In this document: positions 47,101 through 51,850 of the stretch, piece by piece
Layout of the letters: every line of letters begins with the position of its first letter
How positions within the stretch are numbered: the stretch's first letter is position 1
Source of the DNA: Strongylocentrotus droebachiensis
Lineage: Eukaryota > Echinodermata > Echinoidea > Camarodonta > Strongylocentrotidae
Reading direction: 5' to 3'
Assembly (NCBI GenBank): GCA_035222895.1
Contig: JAVYIG010002757.1
Coordinates: 124,001 to 188,000 of the forward strand
DNA length: 64,000 nt
Program-made: the position numbers and the translations under genes
Notes under the pieces: generated by a model
Told to the model about the DNA's origin: nothing
What the model saw: the letters and a program-made list of their open reading frames with translations, nothing else
Database searches by the model: none

Positions 47101-48723
47101 GTTTTGACTTTTGGATTTTATAATGAAGCCAGGAATTTCAGCTGTCTGATGTGGACTCGTCTCTAGACCCACTGTATGGATTTTATTTTTAATCAAGGCA
47201 ATGAATCCCATTGACTTATTGGTAAGCCTGCAAGGTCTTAGTCTAACAGTTAGAAGTAGAACCAACATAACTCTAGATCTAGATCTAGATCGAACTCTCG
47301 TAGACTCTAACTTATTAGATCTAAAGTTTCGTTTGTTGCTATTTGTGTCGCTATTTTATAAAACAAATAACGCACTTGACCCTGTTGTGCAAAACGTAAA
47401 TGCAGTAAACGCTCGGTTTCTTCAGATGGTTCGCACTGTCAACTCGCCGCAAGCGGCTCGTTGCACAGAGCGGCACCAATCTAAAGAAACCTCGCGCGTA
47501 CTGCATTCACCGCTATTGCACTCTGGGACGTGCGTTATTTGTATATTATCTTCTTACATATTACTTCACAGATATGATCAACAAATCCTATTAACTTAAT
47601 CGTCCAAAAATAAGTGAAATGCTGTTACATTTGGTTTCTTTAAAAGACGGAAAGTGATTTTGAATTGTTTGTATCATTAGATATACATCTTAGATTACAA
47701 AGGAGCATTCCCATGTTCCTTATGTTTGAATTATGTAGTTTTTAGTTTTATTGAATTTAATCTATTGAATGTTATGATGCGATCTCTGGCAGCTTTCAGC
47801 TTTAGAGATTTAGTCATAAAGGTGATCATCAATATACGTTTCAACGGACGAATGTTGATTATCGATTTCCCCTGAAATGGATGTAGCCATAGACTCACTA
47901 GTTTGTGTCAGAAAGAAATTTTCTAAATAATACTCTATTCAATTTGTTTGTTTTATTGTTCCACGTTCCACGTTCCATGGCTGTCTCATTCACAGTAGTT
48001 TAAAAGAGAATGCATAATCAAACAATGAAAAAAGTGCACAATTGAGAAACACTAATAATCGTATTATAGGTTCCCAAATTTAACTGAATTCGACAACAAT
48101 AACGAAAGACGTTATAAAAGTGTGAGTTACTGACACATTTTTAGCATTATGAATAACGTGCACACCAAAACGAAACTTGTAAAGGTTTGATAACCTTAAC
48201 AATCGATGAGTACTTGTGGACTAACAAAGTCACCTTTTCTAAAAAATAATACACATATTAAACATGGATTTTTAAATTATACATTTATTTTTATTACGAA
48301 AAAAATATATGGAACATGAAAATGATCACACAGTTGGGACTGTTTTCATCCCTTTCCCCTTTCATATATGAGCTTGTTATAATTCTTATCAGTATAATTA
48401 TCTAGTAACCGCAGCCTGAGATAATAATTTCCGTCAGCATCATCATCATCATTGCCAGATAGTCATTTACGACTATAAACTTGAAGTTGGTAGAGAGTTG
48501 CAAATGTGGATTAATGTCTTAACAAAGGACGGGAGTGCCGGACTTGGATTCGAATCATCAACCCTTGCATTGAGAGTCAAGTGAGTGAACCACTAAACAC
48601 CTCCACTAACGGAAATTATTTTTTTACTTTTCCATAATACTTACTGCATGTAACAGCATTCAACTGGAATAGGAGGACCAGAAGTCCAAAGTAAAGGGCA
48701 GTTCCTACAGATGAGCTTTCCAT
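139..48723 (-). CDS. Giant YWTD / LDLa / EGF-repeat mosaic protein (multi-exon, 3' end beyond window)
   Basis: One gene is inferred because successive minus-strand exons share phase-1 boundaries (one internal junction is phase 2) and splice in frame from a signal-peptide exon at 48.7 kb to the left edge. Domain order: signal peptide; YWTD propeller part (42.4, 40.0, 38.6 kb); LDLa (37.3 kb); six-bladed YWTD propeller (36.7-32.6 kb); EGF (31.8 kb); EGF (30.6 kb); the same set again (29.7-18.7 kb, last EGF broken); EGF (15.3 kb); 31 EGF exons (14.26-0.14 kb). About 2,350 residues are readable. Domains of this kind are known from LRP receptors, nidogen and sea-urchin fibropellins, which act outside the cell in adhesion, ligand capture or matrix. 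No transmembrane segment, fibropellin C-terminal domain or stop is visible, so secreted versus membrane-anchored is open. The single-gene call is strong within each block and inferred across long introns. A split into two genes near 15-18 kb is the main alternative. Confidence 0.75.
1346..1373 (+). repeat. G-rich tract with quadruplex potential (first of seven)
   Basis: Runs of four or five G separated by T or TGA, beside the acceptor of each class D exon. Other copies: 2834-2861, 5159-5186, 7484-7511, 8970-8997, 11295-11323 and 13621-13648. On the transcribed strand it is a C-rich stretch acting as the pyrimidine tract of the 3' splice site. Confidence 0.8.
2464..3468 (-). CDS. EGF array module M2 (three exons)
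   Basis: Exons 2464-2577, 2705-2818 and 3355-3468, phase 1-1, classes E, D, A'. Introns of about 536, 127 and 483 nt match the corresponding introns in the five-exon modules, so this module is a five-exon unit minus 837 bp (or the reverse). Confidence 0.9.
3952..5793 (-). CDS. EGF array module M3 (five exons)
   Basis: Exons 3952-4065, 4193-4306, 4789-4902, 5030-5143 and 5680-5793, phase 1-1. The E exon reads GFTSMNC where other copies have GFTGMNC, which breaks the GxTG part of the O-GlcNAc consensus in that one repeat. Confidence 0.9.
6277..8116 (-). CDS. EGF array module M4 (five exons)
   Basis: Exons 6277-6390, 6518-6631, 7114-7227, 7355-7468 and 8003-8116, phase 1-1. Shares with M7 the CFNGGTC change, the CCATGGTAG acceptor of the B exon, NCLT in the E exon and the GTGTGGGG variant of the G-rich tract. 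A small deletion near 7890 shortens the E-D intron. Confidence 0.9.
8600..9604 (-). CDS. EGF array module M5 (three exons)
   Basis: Exons 8600-8713, 8841-8954 and 9491-9604, 114 nt each, phase 1-1. It has classes E, D, A' but lacks the B and A exons of the longer modules. Pairs with M2 at an offset of 6,136 bp. Confidence 0.9.
10088..11930 (-). CDS. EGF array module M6 (five exons)
   Basis: Exons 10088-10201, 10329-10442, 10925-11038, 11166-11279 and 11817-11930, all 114 nt, phase 1-1. Class order (transcript) is E, D, A', B, A. Near-identical to M3, 6,136 bp away. One extra G in the G-rich intron tract at 11295 distinguishes it. Confidence 0.9.
12414..14255 (-). CDS. EGF array module M7 (five exons)
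   Basis: Exons 12414-12527, 12655-12768, 13251-13364, 13492-13605 and 14142-14255, each 114 nt, phase 1-1, all with GTAAGT donors. In transcript order (right to left) the exon classes are E, D, A', B, A. Each codes for DID(D/N)C, four residues, CLNGGTC (CFNGGTC at 13251), DGVN(S/Y)[14 protein letters not shown]. The E exon carries NCLT where most copies have NCST, and D for V after Cys1. This is the transcript-first module of the array. Private variants show it pairs with M4. Confidence 0.9.
14877..14922 (-). pseudogene. Decayed EGF exon at the array edge
   Basis: Donor-side half of an EGF exon: GTAAGT preceded by codons for [14 protein letters not shown]-like sequence, then similarity stops abruptly at about 14922 with no acceptor or first four Cys. 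Flanking intron sequence still resembles array introns. Confidence 0.6.
14923..15198. other. Intron between fossil and divergent EGF exons
   Basis: Degraded array-type intron. No intact exon seen. Confidence 0.6.
15199..15312 (-). CDS. Divergent EGF exon just upstream of the array
   Basis: 114 nt, phase 1-1, donor [44 protein letters not shown]. Six Cys are intact. It is clearly related to the array exons but divergent in both exon and intron, so it is older than the homogenised array. It probably splices directly to the 14255 exon, since the copy between them is broken. Confidence 0.85.
15313..16051. other. Intron stretch, old array-like DNA then unrelated sequence
   Basis: To about 15,620 it still resembles array introns (TGTGTGTATTTCAT). 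Then follow a GA run, a GC-richer stretch with a G16 run at 15841-15856, and a breakpoint into block 1. No exon seen. Confidence 0.6.
16052..16077 (-). pseudogene. Fossil EGF exon start
   Basis: Minus strand shows an acceptor (TACTTTAG) followed by DIDRYDPKH and a stop. This resembles the start of an EGF exon with Cys1 changed to Tyr. The intron sequence just upstream (TTGGAGTAGAAATA) matches that upstream of the 30523-30636 EGF exon, so this is probably that exon's decayed block 1 counterpart. Confidence 0.45.
16339..17758. mobile_element. 1,420-bp inverted-repeat DNA element, present only in block 1
   Basis: Ends GGGCAGGTGCAGG and, inverted, GGGTAGGTGCAGG, with a further TGGAGACC match inside each. 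It is flanked by TA on both sides (16337-16338, 17759-17760). Block 2 has an uninterrupted site near 31259-31262. Inside are an ATT microsatellite, a (GA)n tract at 17041-17125 and no transposase, so it is non-autonomous or a decayed copy. Confidence 0.75.
18063..18689. mobile_element. Insertion that replaced the end of an EGF exon
   Basis: Block 1 and block 2 match up to 18062 (CATATTTGTC) and again from 18690 (TGTAACCAGG). Between them about 110 bp of block 2 is replaced by 627 bp of unrelated AT-rich DNA starting with a G12 run near 18106. No clear terminal repeats or target duplication. It looks like a deletion-insertion or a repeat of unknown class. Confidence 0.6.
18690..18782 (-). pseudogene. 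Truncated EGF exon (block 1 counterpart of 31686-31799)
   Basis: Acceptor GGTTTTAG and about 31 codons survive: [31 protein letters not shown]. From position 18689 leftwards the sequence no longer matches block 2. The sixth Cys, the last codons and the splice donor are replaced by unrelated DNA (18063-18689). Five of six Cys remain, so it cannot form a normal EGF. As a phase 1-1 exon its skipping would keep the frame. Confidence 0.8.
19110..19336 (-). mobile_element. tRNA-derived SINE (block 1)
   Basis: Minus strand has a tRNA-like head (TGGTCTAGTGG A-box region, GGTTCTAAGTCC B-box region), then the body TTGCCACTCTTTACCCAGG and GCTTA tail. The partner at 32165-32419 shows it predates the block duplication. 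Confidence 0.75.
19518..19781 (-). CDS. YWTD propeller 2, exon 4 (block 1 copy)
   Basis: 264 nt, phase 1-1, acceptor TTTCCAG, donor GTAAGA preceded by GAGG. Differences from block 2 include [28 protein letters not shown], and HVFEG at the end. It should splice to the broken EGF exon at 18782 or skip in frame to the 15312 EGF exon. Confidence 0.9.
20190..20402 (+). mobile_element. SINE with AAGCGCTATATAAG tail and ATT microsatellite (block 1)
   Basis: The body ends with AAAGCGCTTGGAGACATTGT, ATTAAGCGCTATATAAGCGG and a terminal (ATT)n, a layout seen in SINEs that borrow a LINE 3' end. Shared with 33283-33485. Confidence 0.6.
21819..21946 (-). CDS. YWTD propeller 2, exon 3 (block 1 copy)
   Basis: 128 nt, phase 2 to 1. 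Same as 34912-35039 except YDREG for YDRDG at the donor. Confidence 0.93.
22165..22355. repeat. Tandem duplication of about 99 bp, block 1 only
   Basis: The stretch beginning CAATGAAGGATAAGAAAGG occurs twice, at about 22170 and 22277. The matching block 2 interval near 35260 has one copy. Confidence 0.8.
22568..22801 (-). mobile_element. tRNA-derived SINE (block 1)
   Basis: A-box TGGTTTAGTGGGTAGGGTG and B-box GTTCGAATCCCGG on the minus strand, followed by the same body type as the other SINEs. Its head ends about 50 nt from the donor of exon 22852-23011. Confidence 0.78.
22852..23011 (-). CDS. YWTD propeller 2, exon 2 (block 1 copy)
   Basis: 160 nt, phase 1 to 2. Same blade as 35832-35991 with G for D in [14 protein letters not shown] lies about 50 nt from the donor here too. 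Confidence 0.93.
23404..23628 (-). CDS. YWTD propeller 2, exon 1 (block 1 copy)
   Basis: 225 nt, phase 1-1, same readable protein as its paralogue ([14 protein letters not shown]). A (TAG)n stretch on the transcribed strand begins about 35 nt upstream of the acceptor and is longer than in block 2. Confidence 0.93.
23638..23880. repeat. Trinucleotide microsatellites upstream of YWTD exon (block 1)
   Basis: (AAT)n, (ACT)n and mixed ATA/ATG runs directly on the acceptor side of exon 23404-23628. Open frames over it (poly-Ser, poly-Ile) are repeat translations. Confidence 0.9.
24076..24228 (-). CDS. LDL-receptor class A exon (block 1 copy)
   Basis: 153 nt, phase 1-1. The complete six-Cys LDLa and calcium cage match 37149-37301, with NCDSDEPG in place of NCYSDEPG and DEELD in place of DDELD. 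Acceptor CACCTGCAG. Confidence 0.93.
24235..24380. repeat. ATA/ATG microsatellite upstream of LDLa exon (block 1)
   Basis: Imperfect (ATG)n and (AAT)n directly upstream, in transcript sense, of the acceptor at 24228. Confidence 0.9.
25129..26420. mobile_element. 1,292-bp DNA element with 23-bp perfect terminal inverted repeats
   Basis: Left end AGGATTTCCCGGCCAAATTC and right end its exact complement, extended to 23 bp. ATAT flanks both ends (25125-25128, 26421-26424). Block 2 has one ATAT at 38208-38211 and no element. Internal DNA is AT-rich with recurring CATTCAAATTA-like words on the left and complementary words on the right. Open frames inside resemble nothing known to me, so it is probably non-autonomous. 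Confidence 0.8.
26475..26553 (-). mobile_element. tRNA-like SINE head fragment (block 1)
   Basis: Minus strand TACGGTGGTTCGTTAAC and GGGTTTAAATCCCAACCC resemble degenerate A- and B-box segments. It starts about 25 nt past the donor at 26576. Shared with block 2. Confidence 0.5.
26577..26831 (-). CDS. YWTD propeller 1, exon 3 (block 1 copy)
   Basis: 255 nt, phase 1-1. The protein is almost identical to 38364-38618, with I for M in [10 protein letters not shown] tRNA-like SINE fragment starts about 25 nt past the donor, as in block 2, so it predates the duplication. Confidence 0.87.
26832..27865. other. Intron with GA-rich tract and GC-rich patch
   Basis: GA-rich tract at about 26,930-26,980, a GC-rich patch with many CG dinucleotides (27,000-27,115) also present at 38,880-39,005, then the minisatellite at 27265-27450. 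No exon seen. Confidence 0.55.
27265..27450. repeat. CTAGGACAACTACCCC minisatellite (short allele, block 1)
   Basis: Irregular copies of a roughly 18-20-bp unit (CTAGGACAACTACCCCC) followed by the same motif inverted (GGGGTAATTGTCCTATAGG), so the tract can fold back. Confidence 0.75.
27866..27991 (-). CDS. YWTD propeller 1, exon 2 (block 1 copy)
   Basis: 126 nt, same non-canonical-looking CCAGAG acceptor choice as its paralogue and the same protein over the readable length (DLYALENGI ... FSMAFDRHG). Donor GTGAGC. Confidence 0.7.
28475..28632. mobile_element. SINE body fragment (block 1)
   Basis: Contains TACTGGGTACCCATTTAACA and AGAGTGGCACATGTAGAT, the body of the same SINE family, with a degraded head. 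Confidence 0.55.
29137..29170. repeat. (AT)n microsatellite, expanded in block 1
   Basis: About 16 AT units. The matching block 2 site near 41440 has only TATATGTAAATATA, so it expanded after the duplication. Confidence 0.9.
29490..29726 (-). CDS. YWTD propeller 1, exon 1 (block 1 copy)
   Basis: 237 nt, same splice phases as 42157-42393 and nearly identical protein. Visible changes include T for A after KY, T for V in EAGTIF, and Y for N in IDAEYG. This copy lacks the MITE found in the downstream intron of the other block and shows its empty site at 29444-29445. Confidence 0.87.
30523..30636 (-). CDS. Linker EGF exon between the two propeller blocks
   Basis: 114 nt, phase 1-1, acceptor CATGCAG, donor [44 protein letters not shown]. 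Six Cys are intact. It splices in frame into the 29726 exon (GSKYTPLIF). A remnant of its block 1 counterpart appears at 16052-16077. Confidence 0.92.
   Translation of the reverse strand: MYGIVTPISVAMVVRALMESTCTLAPVYRATQDPPVR
30637..31685. other. Intron between linker EGF and block 2 EGF
   Basis: AT-rich; a T25 run joined to a G13 run at 31546-31583. The stretch around 31,140-31,600 aligns with 16,130-18,060 minus the 1,420-bp element. No exon seen. Confidence 0.55.
31686..31799 (-). CDS. EGF exon closing propeller block 2
   Basis: 114 nt, phase 1-1: [38 protein letters not shown]. Six Cys are intact. The DIN start and the D..Y positions fit calcium-binding EGF, and the C2-MNGGS-C3 loop fits the O-fucose consensus. 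An EGF after a propeller is the standard LRP arrangement. The block 1 paralogue (18690-18782) has lost its end. Confidence 0.92.
32165..32419 (-). mobile_element. tRNA-derived SINE (block 2)
   Basis: Same insertion as 19110-19336. Head with TGGTCTAGTGG near 32405, body leftwards to TAAGCAC / CGGTATATGAATTT. Confidence 0.75.
32591..32854 (-). CDS. YWTD propeller 2, exon 4 (block 2 copy)
   Basis: 264 nt, phase 1-1, acceptor CTGTCCAG, donor GTAAGA. Blade 5 has [20 protein letters not shown] (YWCD in place of YWTD). Blade 6 has [20 protein letters not shown]. The exon ends [10 protein letters not shown]. Exons 1-4 of this propeller total 259 residues, the expected size for six blades. Paralogue at 19518-19781. 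Confidence 0.93.
32855..34911. other. Intron of propeller 2 (block 2)
   Basis: Counterpart of the block 1 intron 19782-21818. It holds the SINE at 33283-33485 and the shared conserved stretch 33,820-34,450. No exon seen. Confidence 0.55.
33283..33485 (+). mobile_element. SINE with AAGCGCTATATAAG tail (block 2)
   Basis: Partner of 20190-20402; same tail and ATT repeat. A short deletion near 33330 removes one CGACACTTA unit. Confidence 0.6.
34912..35039 (-). CDS. YWTD propeller 2, exon 3 (block 2 copy)
   Basis: 128 nt, phase 2 to phase 1, acceptor GATTTCAG, donor GTGAGT. Blade 4: [40 protein letters not shown]. The phase-2 junction rebuilds Arg from AG+A. This is the classic LRP blade with PNGI turn. 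Paralogue at 21819-21946. Confidence 0.93.
35548..35781 (-). mobile_element. tRNA-derived SINE (block 2)
   Basis: Shared-insertion partner of 22568-22801, same A- and B-box sequences, same distance from the exon donor. Confidence 0.78.
35832..35991 (-). CDS. YWTD propeller 2, exon 2 (block 2 copy)
   Basis: 160 nt, entering in phase 1 and leaving in phase 2, the only asymmetric exon pair in the gene. It encodes [37 protein letters not shown] and [11 protein letters not shown]. The NGT sequon is present. A tRNA-derived SINE ends about 50 nt from the donor. Paralogue at 22852-23011. Confidence 0.93.
36477..36701 (-). CDS. YWTD propeller 2, exon 1 (block 2 copy)
   Basis: 225 nt, phase 1-1, acceptor AAAACAG, donor GTAAGT. 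Blades 1 and 2: [13 protein letters not shown] and [20 protein letters not shown], the latter a canonical YWTD box with the usual basic/Asp-Gly turn, then [11 protein letters not shown] trinucleotide microsatellite lies directly upstream of the acceptor. Paralogue at 23404-23628. Confidence 0.93.
36711..36870. repeat. Trinucleotide microsatellites upstream of YWTD exon (block 2)
   Basis: Same location relative to exon 36477-36701, different repeat counts. Confidence 0.9.
37149..37301 (-). CDS. LDL-receptor class A exon (block 2 copy)
   Basis: 153 nt, phase 1-1, donor GTCAGA. The six-Cys LDLa pattern is complete: [37 protein letters not shown]. The acidic calcium-cage residues (W, D, D, D, E around [13 protein letters not shown]) are all present, so the module should fold and bind calcium. 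It lies between two propellers, not next to other LDLa modules as is usual in LRP proteins. Paralogue at 24076-24228. Confidence 0.93.
37318..37460. repeat. ATA/ATG microsatellite upstream of LDLa exon (block 2)
   Basis: Counterpart of 24235-24380 with different unit counts. Confidence 0.9.
38262..38340 (-). mobile_element. tRNA-like SINE head fragment (block 2)
   Basis: Partner of 26475-26553, next to the donor at 38363. Confidence 0.5.
38364..38618 (-). CDS. YWTD propeller 1, exon 3 (block 2 copy)
   Basis: 255 nt, phase 1-1, acceptor GCTCTAG, donor GTGAGT. Blades: [16 protein letters not shown] and [20 protein letters not shown], the latter with WTD box. It ends ATGMHVYYG and splices to the LDLa exon. 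Together exons 1-3 give about 206 residues, less than the usual 260 or so for six blades, so this propeller is either short or missing an exon I did not see. Confidence 0.85.
39127..39500. repeat. CTAGGACAACTACCCC minisatellite (expanded, block 2)
   Basis: Same unit as 27265-27450 but with roughly 160 bp of additional copies, and again ending in inverted units (GGTAGTTGTTCGTGGGG). Confidence 0.8.
39909..40034 (-). CDS. YWTD propeller 1, exon 2 (block 2 copy)
   Basis: 126 nt, phase 1-1. Frame requires the acceptor CCAGAG rather than the more canonical CCAG two bases upstream. With that choice G+AC gives Asp and the exon reads [20 protein letters not shown], then [10 protein letters not shown] and [10 protein letters not shown]. 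The NFT sequon may be glycosylated. The blade signature is weak here. Paralogue at 27866-27991. Confidence 0.7.
40590..40755. mobile_element. SINE body fragment (block 2)
   Basis: Partner of 28475-28632, with the same body words and a slightly different left end. Confidence 0.55.
40826..41004. mobile_element. 179-bp MITE with AGGTTTGTCGACAAAC repeats, only in block 2
   Basis: Inverted ends of about 34 bp (GGCCTGAATCCACAAAGGAG against AGCCCGAATTCACAAAGGAG). ATT duplicated at 40823-40825 and 41005-41007. The empty site in block 1 is ATT at 28699-28701. The interior repeats GGAGGTTTGTCGA several times. Confidence 0.82.
41697..42110. mobile_element. 414-bp MITE built of CACTGTG palindromes, only in block 2
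   Basis: Terminal inverted repeats CCCTGCTGGAAAGGACA and CCCTGCTGGAAAGAACA (inverted). TA duplicated at 41695-41696 and 42111-42112. The empty site in block 1 is TA at 29444-29445. The interior is about two and a half copies of a roughly 145-bp unit rich in TTCACACTGTG / CACAGTGTGAA. Confidence 0.88.
42157..42393 (-). CDS. YWTD propeller 1, exon 1 (block 2 copy)
   Basis: 237 nt, phase 1-1, acceptor AAAACAG, donor GTAAGG. Blade signatures are [12 protein letters not shown] and [15 protein letters not shown], the latter a YWTD-box variant, followed by an N-glycosylation sequon in RNGSG. LRP-type propellers bind ligands through the blade faces. The paralogous exon in block 1 is at 29490-29726. 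A 414-bp MITE sits about 45 nt downstream of the donor in this copy only. Confidence 0.85.
42394..43231. other. Left part of intron 1
   Basis: To about 42,750 it matches block 1 (29,727-30,090) and ends in a C10 run. Beyond that the sequence is unique and AT-rich. No exon seen. Confidence 0.55.
43232..45490. mobile_element. Composite foldback-like repeat
   Basis: A segment with AAGATTTTGCCACCGCTCAC and CCGGAGCCTGAAAAATCGA occurs at 43242-43300 and again in the same orientation at 45317-45370. A neighbouring segment with GACATAAGATGGACAC occurs at 43329 and inverted near 45450. Both flanks are full of degenerate CACGAAGG / CACGATGG words. This recalls foldback transposons such as sea-urchin TU elements, whose arms are built of short repeats. 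That assignment is an inference. Confidence 0.5.
43985..44720 (+). repeat. Degenerate GGGGCACTTAT minisatellite
   Basis: Some twenty irregular copies of AAAAGGGGCACTTAT or close variants spaced about 30-40 bp apart. It lies inside the composite repeat 43232-45490. Short frames over it translate as repeats and are not genes. Confidence 0.75.
45635..46100. repeat. Direct repeat pair about 385 bp apart
   Basis: GCGAGCGCGTTTATTGAAAT with following TAAAGCCGTAAAA at about 45655, and the same (CGAGCGCGTTTATTGAAATT) near 46039. (CA)n lies between. Could be short LTR-like ends or a tandem duplication; no coding sequence between. Confidence 0.55.
46119..46256 (-). mobile_element. Possible transposon end (AGTGGCGGATCCAGGGGGG)
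   Basis: The minus strand begins CAGTGGCGGATCCAGGGG and runs to a G16 tract at 46119-46134. Ends of this type are common in animal DNA transposons. No partner end was found. Confidence 0.35.
46257..48429. other. Right part of intron 1, no gene seen
   Basis: A CpG- and CGCG-rich patch at 46,770-47,040 (GCGCGCGTACGTGTAG, TACGCGTAGCTTAGC), an AGATCT run at 47,275-47,295, otherwise AT-rich. Frames here show no domain. Confidence 0.5.
48430..48608 (-). mobile_element. tRNA-derived SINE in intron 1
   Basis: Minus strand GTGTTTAGTGGTTCAC (A-box region) and GATTCGAATCCAAG (B-box region), then the common body (AATCCACATTTGCAACTC). It sits about 40 nt from the donor of the signal-peptide exon. Confidence 0.72.
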
Positions 48724-48744
48724 CGTGACTCCTCAAGTGAAGTC
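48645..48744 (-). CDS. Exon with start codon and signal peptide
   Basis: Acceptor CTTTATAG lies at 48745; donor GTAAGT at 48644-48639. ATG is at 48723-48721. The 26 codons encode MESSSVGT, a hydrophobic core ([13 protein letters not shown]) and a small-residue end (NAVTC), a typical cleavable signal peptide. The exon ends in phase 1 (A), which joins to GA of the 42393 exon to give Arg, then [10 protein letters not shown]. It is the only ATG in this frame, and 21 nt of 5'UTR precede it in the exon. This start defines the protein as secretory. A tRNA-type SINE ends about 40 nt from the donor. Confidence 0.75.
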
Positions 48745-51135
48745 CTATAAAGAAGATATATATTAGCATTATGGCATCAATTTTTCATTTTTCTTTTTTT
48801 GTTCGATTAGTTCTTTTTATGAGTCGTTTTGATAAGAATTGAAACTCACAAGTCTATAAACCTGTCAAAATTTTGAAAATGAAGGTTGATTAAGATTATC
48901 TTTAGTTGCTGGATAATTGATCGTTTAAATATGAGAATTGTTTAATGTGCAGTTTGCAGATGAATAATAGGTAACATCATGGGGAAGATGTAACAAAATG
49001 AATTTATATTTTGAAATGGGCATCTTGCAATTATAATTATTTTGAGTAGATGGATATTTCTCAAGGATTTATTGAGATTTCAACACGATTTTCTTCAATT
49101 CATTCGGAGAACGACCGTATCTTGAGTGGTCGATTTAAAAGCAGGGGGCTTTCTCATTTCACGAATTTACTACCATTTTAAACATTTATACAAATGCTAC
49201 AATGTATCACTACTTTCTCAAATAAATTTCTGACAGGAGAATTATGTAATTATTAAATAGTAAAGGCTTTATATGTTGAGGAAATTGAAAACAAATGCGA
49301 CCAAGTTAAGACAATTGAAAATAGGAAAAATTGTTGTTTAACACCGTGGAATATGCTGAAGCCTTGAACATTCCATATCAAAGACTTTCTATCTGATATA
49401 TGATTGTTCATACTCGCTAAAATGATATAAGTAATTCAAATAAATTGATAACAATTAATAATACACTGACATTAGCAATTAATTATCTGATAAACGATAA
49501 CATGACTGTTTTCATTTAGAAAACCTAATTGCCTGAATATGTTTACTTGTTTGTGATCTATACACATAATGTAATTTCAAAGTGTCAGAATGTAATTTAA
49601 TAACCAAAATTATTAGACCGGTTATATATGATTCTTCGGACTTGGTGATAATAATAATAATGATGATAATAATAATAGTTATGATTATACTGATACAATA
49701 ATACTAGTTATTATTATAATTATTATAATTCTTGTCATAATTATGATAATAATGACAATAATGATAGGGCAATACCAACTATAAAGCCGAGTTATTATAT
49801 GATTGTAAGGCGCTTACGGAGAATTTGTTTAATACTTATGAGCCTACCGTGGATAAACGAGACACATTATTATTATCATCATCACCATCATTATTATCAT
49901 TATTATATATATTGTCATTATTATTACTATAATGACTATTTATTCACTATAATCATTACAAATATGGCATTAGGCCAAATTATGATCATCATGTTGTTTC
50001 TCGTTTCCTGATTTTTTTTATAATTTGTTTCATACTCCCTTAAACAACAGATAAAAACCTCTAAACGTCAAATCACATCTACAGCTCATTTACCACACAC
50101 TGCTTAAATGTTCCATTTGCATGGTAAACAAATGATTAGTTAACGAATTGACTTAAGTGATTGCAATAAATAAATAATAGTATGATTTTCAGACCCTTTT
50201 ACCGAATGGTCGTACGTTTTGTGCTGCACAAAGATTAAATCAATATAGTTTTGGCCATTACAAGTAATGGGTTATTGAAGTAGACACATGCTAATGAACC
50301 TGTTACAGCTCATTTTATGAGTATGTTATTACCAAAGAAAAAAAGATGTCAGTCGGTCACTAAATAGTGTCTGACAGTGAGGCCTAGAAGTTAAATGGTT
50401 TCCTTGCATATTTTGAATACCAGGACACTGCTAATATTTAAATTTCACAGATAGGACATACATGACATATTTTTAATTCCTGCAAAGTTCTACAGAATTT
50501 GATGTTGGCTGCTATTAAAAGGAAAATAGTATCTGTAATTGCTATTAAAGGTAATATACCACAAAACAGCATTTATGTTTAATGCACATGAATTCAGTAA
50601 AGATATAAGCGCATGAAAAGCTTTCCTATGTAGATACTTATTCAAAGATAATTGTTATATTATAAGATACTTTTCTAAGGAGTCAAAGGAAAAGTTAAAA
50701 GCGAAAATTTGCGGGACACACACCCTCAAGTCTTTCGAAAAACTAAAAAGGTTTTTGAAACAGTAGTCATCTACTAAAGATATATTTTACACAACTTAAA
50801 AATCGGCCAAAACAAAACCAGACACATACTTTTTTAAACACATTATACAAGTTTATTTTCGCAGCATGGCTGCTTCCTAATACTACTTGGAAAATTGTAA
50901 ATTTGATATATCTAATAGCAGTACTGCCATAATTAATAAGAGAAGGTAGCCGTACAAAACGTGTTTACCTATAACCTGCAACTCGTCGAAACGAAGACCA
51001 ATGAAACTTCAGAGGTCATTGATCAGGTAAAATCCTTACACTACCGTTTCTGGTAATTTCGAGATGAAAGCTATCTATAAATCACTTTGGAGAGAATGCT
51101 TGTGAAACAGACAATAGATTTATCTTCATACTTAC
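48745..51135. other. First intron (5'UTR exon to signal-peptide exon)
   Basis: AT-rich; TAA/ATG-type microsatellites at 49,640-49,930. No exon or conserved domain seen. Confidence 0.5.
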
Positions 51136-51250
51136 TATCTTGTGGTCCTTATACGGAAAGCTATAGCTACCACTGAAGCTCCAAAATAAGAGTGCAATTG
51201 CTTCCCGGTCTGTAAACCTTGTAGTACGACTACACACAAGCCTGAACTAT
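51136..51250 (-). other. Probable 5'UTR exon of the mosaic gene
   Basis: On the minus strand a strong splice donor (GATA then GTAAGTATG) lies at 51135/51136. The next acceptor downstream is at 48744, just before the ATG of the signal-peptide exon. The right boundary is a guess, since no convincing TATA box or initiator was found. A TATATTT stretch near 51340 is only suggestive. Transcription would start just left of the foldback element at 51577-51850. Confidence 0.35.
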
Positions 51251-51576
51251 TCATGGTTTAAGAGCATAACAAACATGAAACTACATTCAATAGATTGACT
51301 GATTCGAAGCGTGAAGAATTTTTCTCTTTCGTCATATTTTTGAAATATAATCTGCGCTTTTAGACACAGGGTGGCCTTGAATAAGACCTTCTTTGTGTTC
51401 TGTATGCCATGCATGAAAACCTGGCTTCAATTCATACATTCATACAAAATGAATTTGCAGTGTATGTGGTTTCTGTATAGGTAGGGCAATAATATTCTGC
51501 CGTTTATGTAAGTGCATGTGTTGAATAGGGTTTCATACGGGGAAAAAAAGTCTTACCCTTTCAAAGAAACAAAGCA

Positions 51577-51850
51577 ATACACCAGTTTACAGTTGTATCA
51601 GTGCGCATGCGCAGACAGTTGACCTCGGGTCATTGGCCCTGATAAAGGGCCAATATACTTTGACCAGTGGTATTTATGCGTACATTAAGATTGCGCCCAT
51701 GCAAATGATGATTTGCGCGCACAACGCAGCGCGTAGGCAGTGATATCATCATAATTTGCATGGGCGCTATCTTAATTTACGCATAAATACATGACCTCTA
51801 GGTCATTGGCCTTGTTTAAAATGGCGCACACAACTGTAAACTGGTGTATT
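51577..51850. mobile_element. About 274-bp near-palindromic foldback element
   Basis: Ends AATACACCAGTTTACAGTTG and its inverted copy at 51830-51850. Further inward both arms carry matching GTCATTGGCC, TTATGCGTA and ATGCAAAT blocks in opposite orientation, so most of the element can fold into one hairpin. It has no coding capacity. It lies just upstream of the presumed 5'UTR exon of the mosaic gene. Confidence 0.75.

Noticed and set aside
47201-47599. 132-codon plus-strand open frame
   Set aside because: No recognisable domain, splice context or homolog, and it contains an AGATCT simple repeat.
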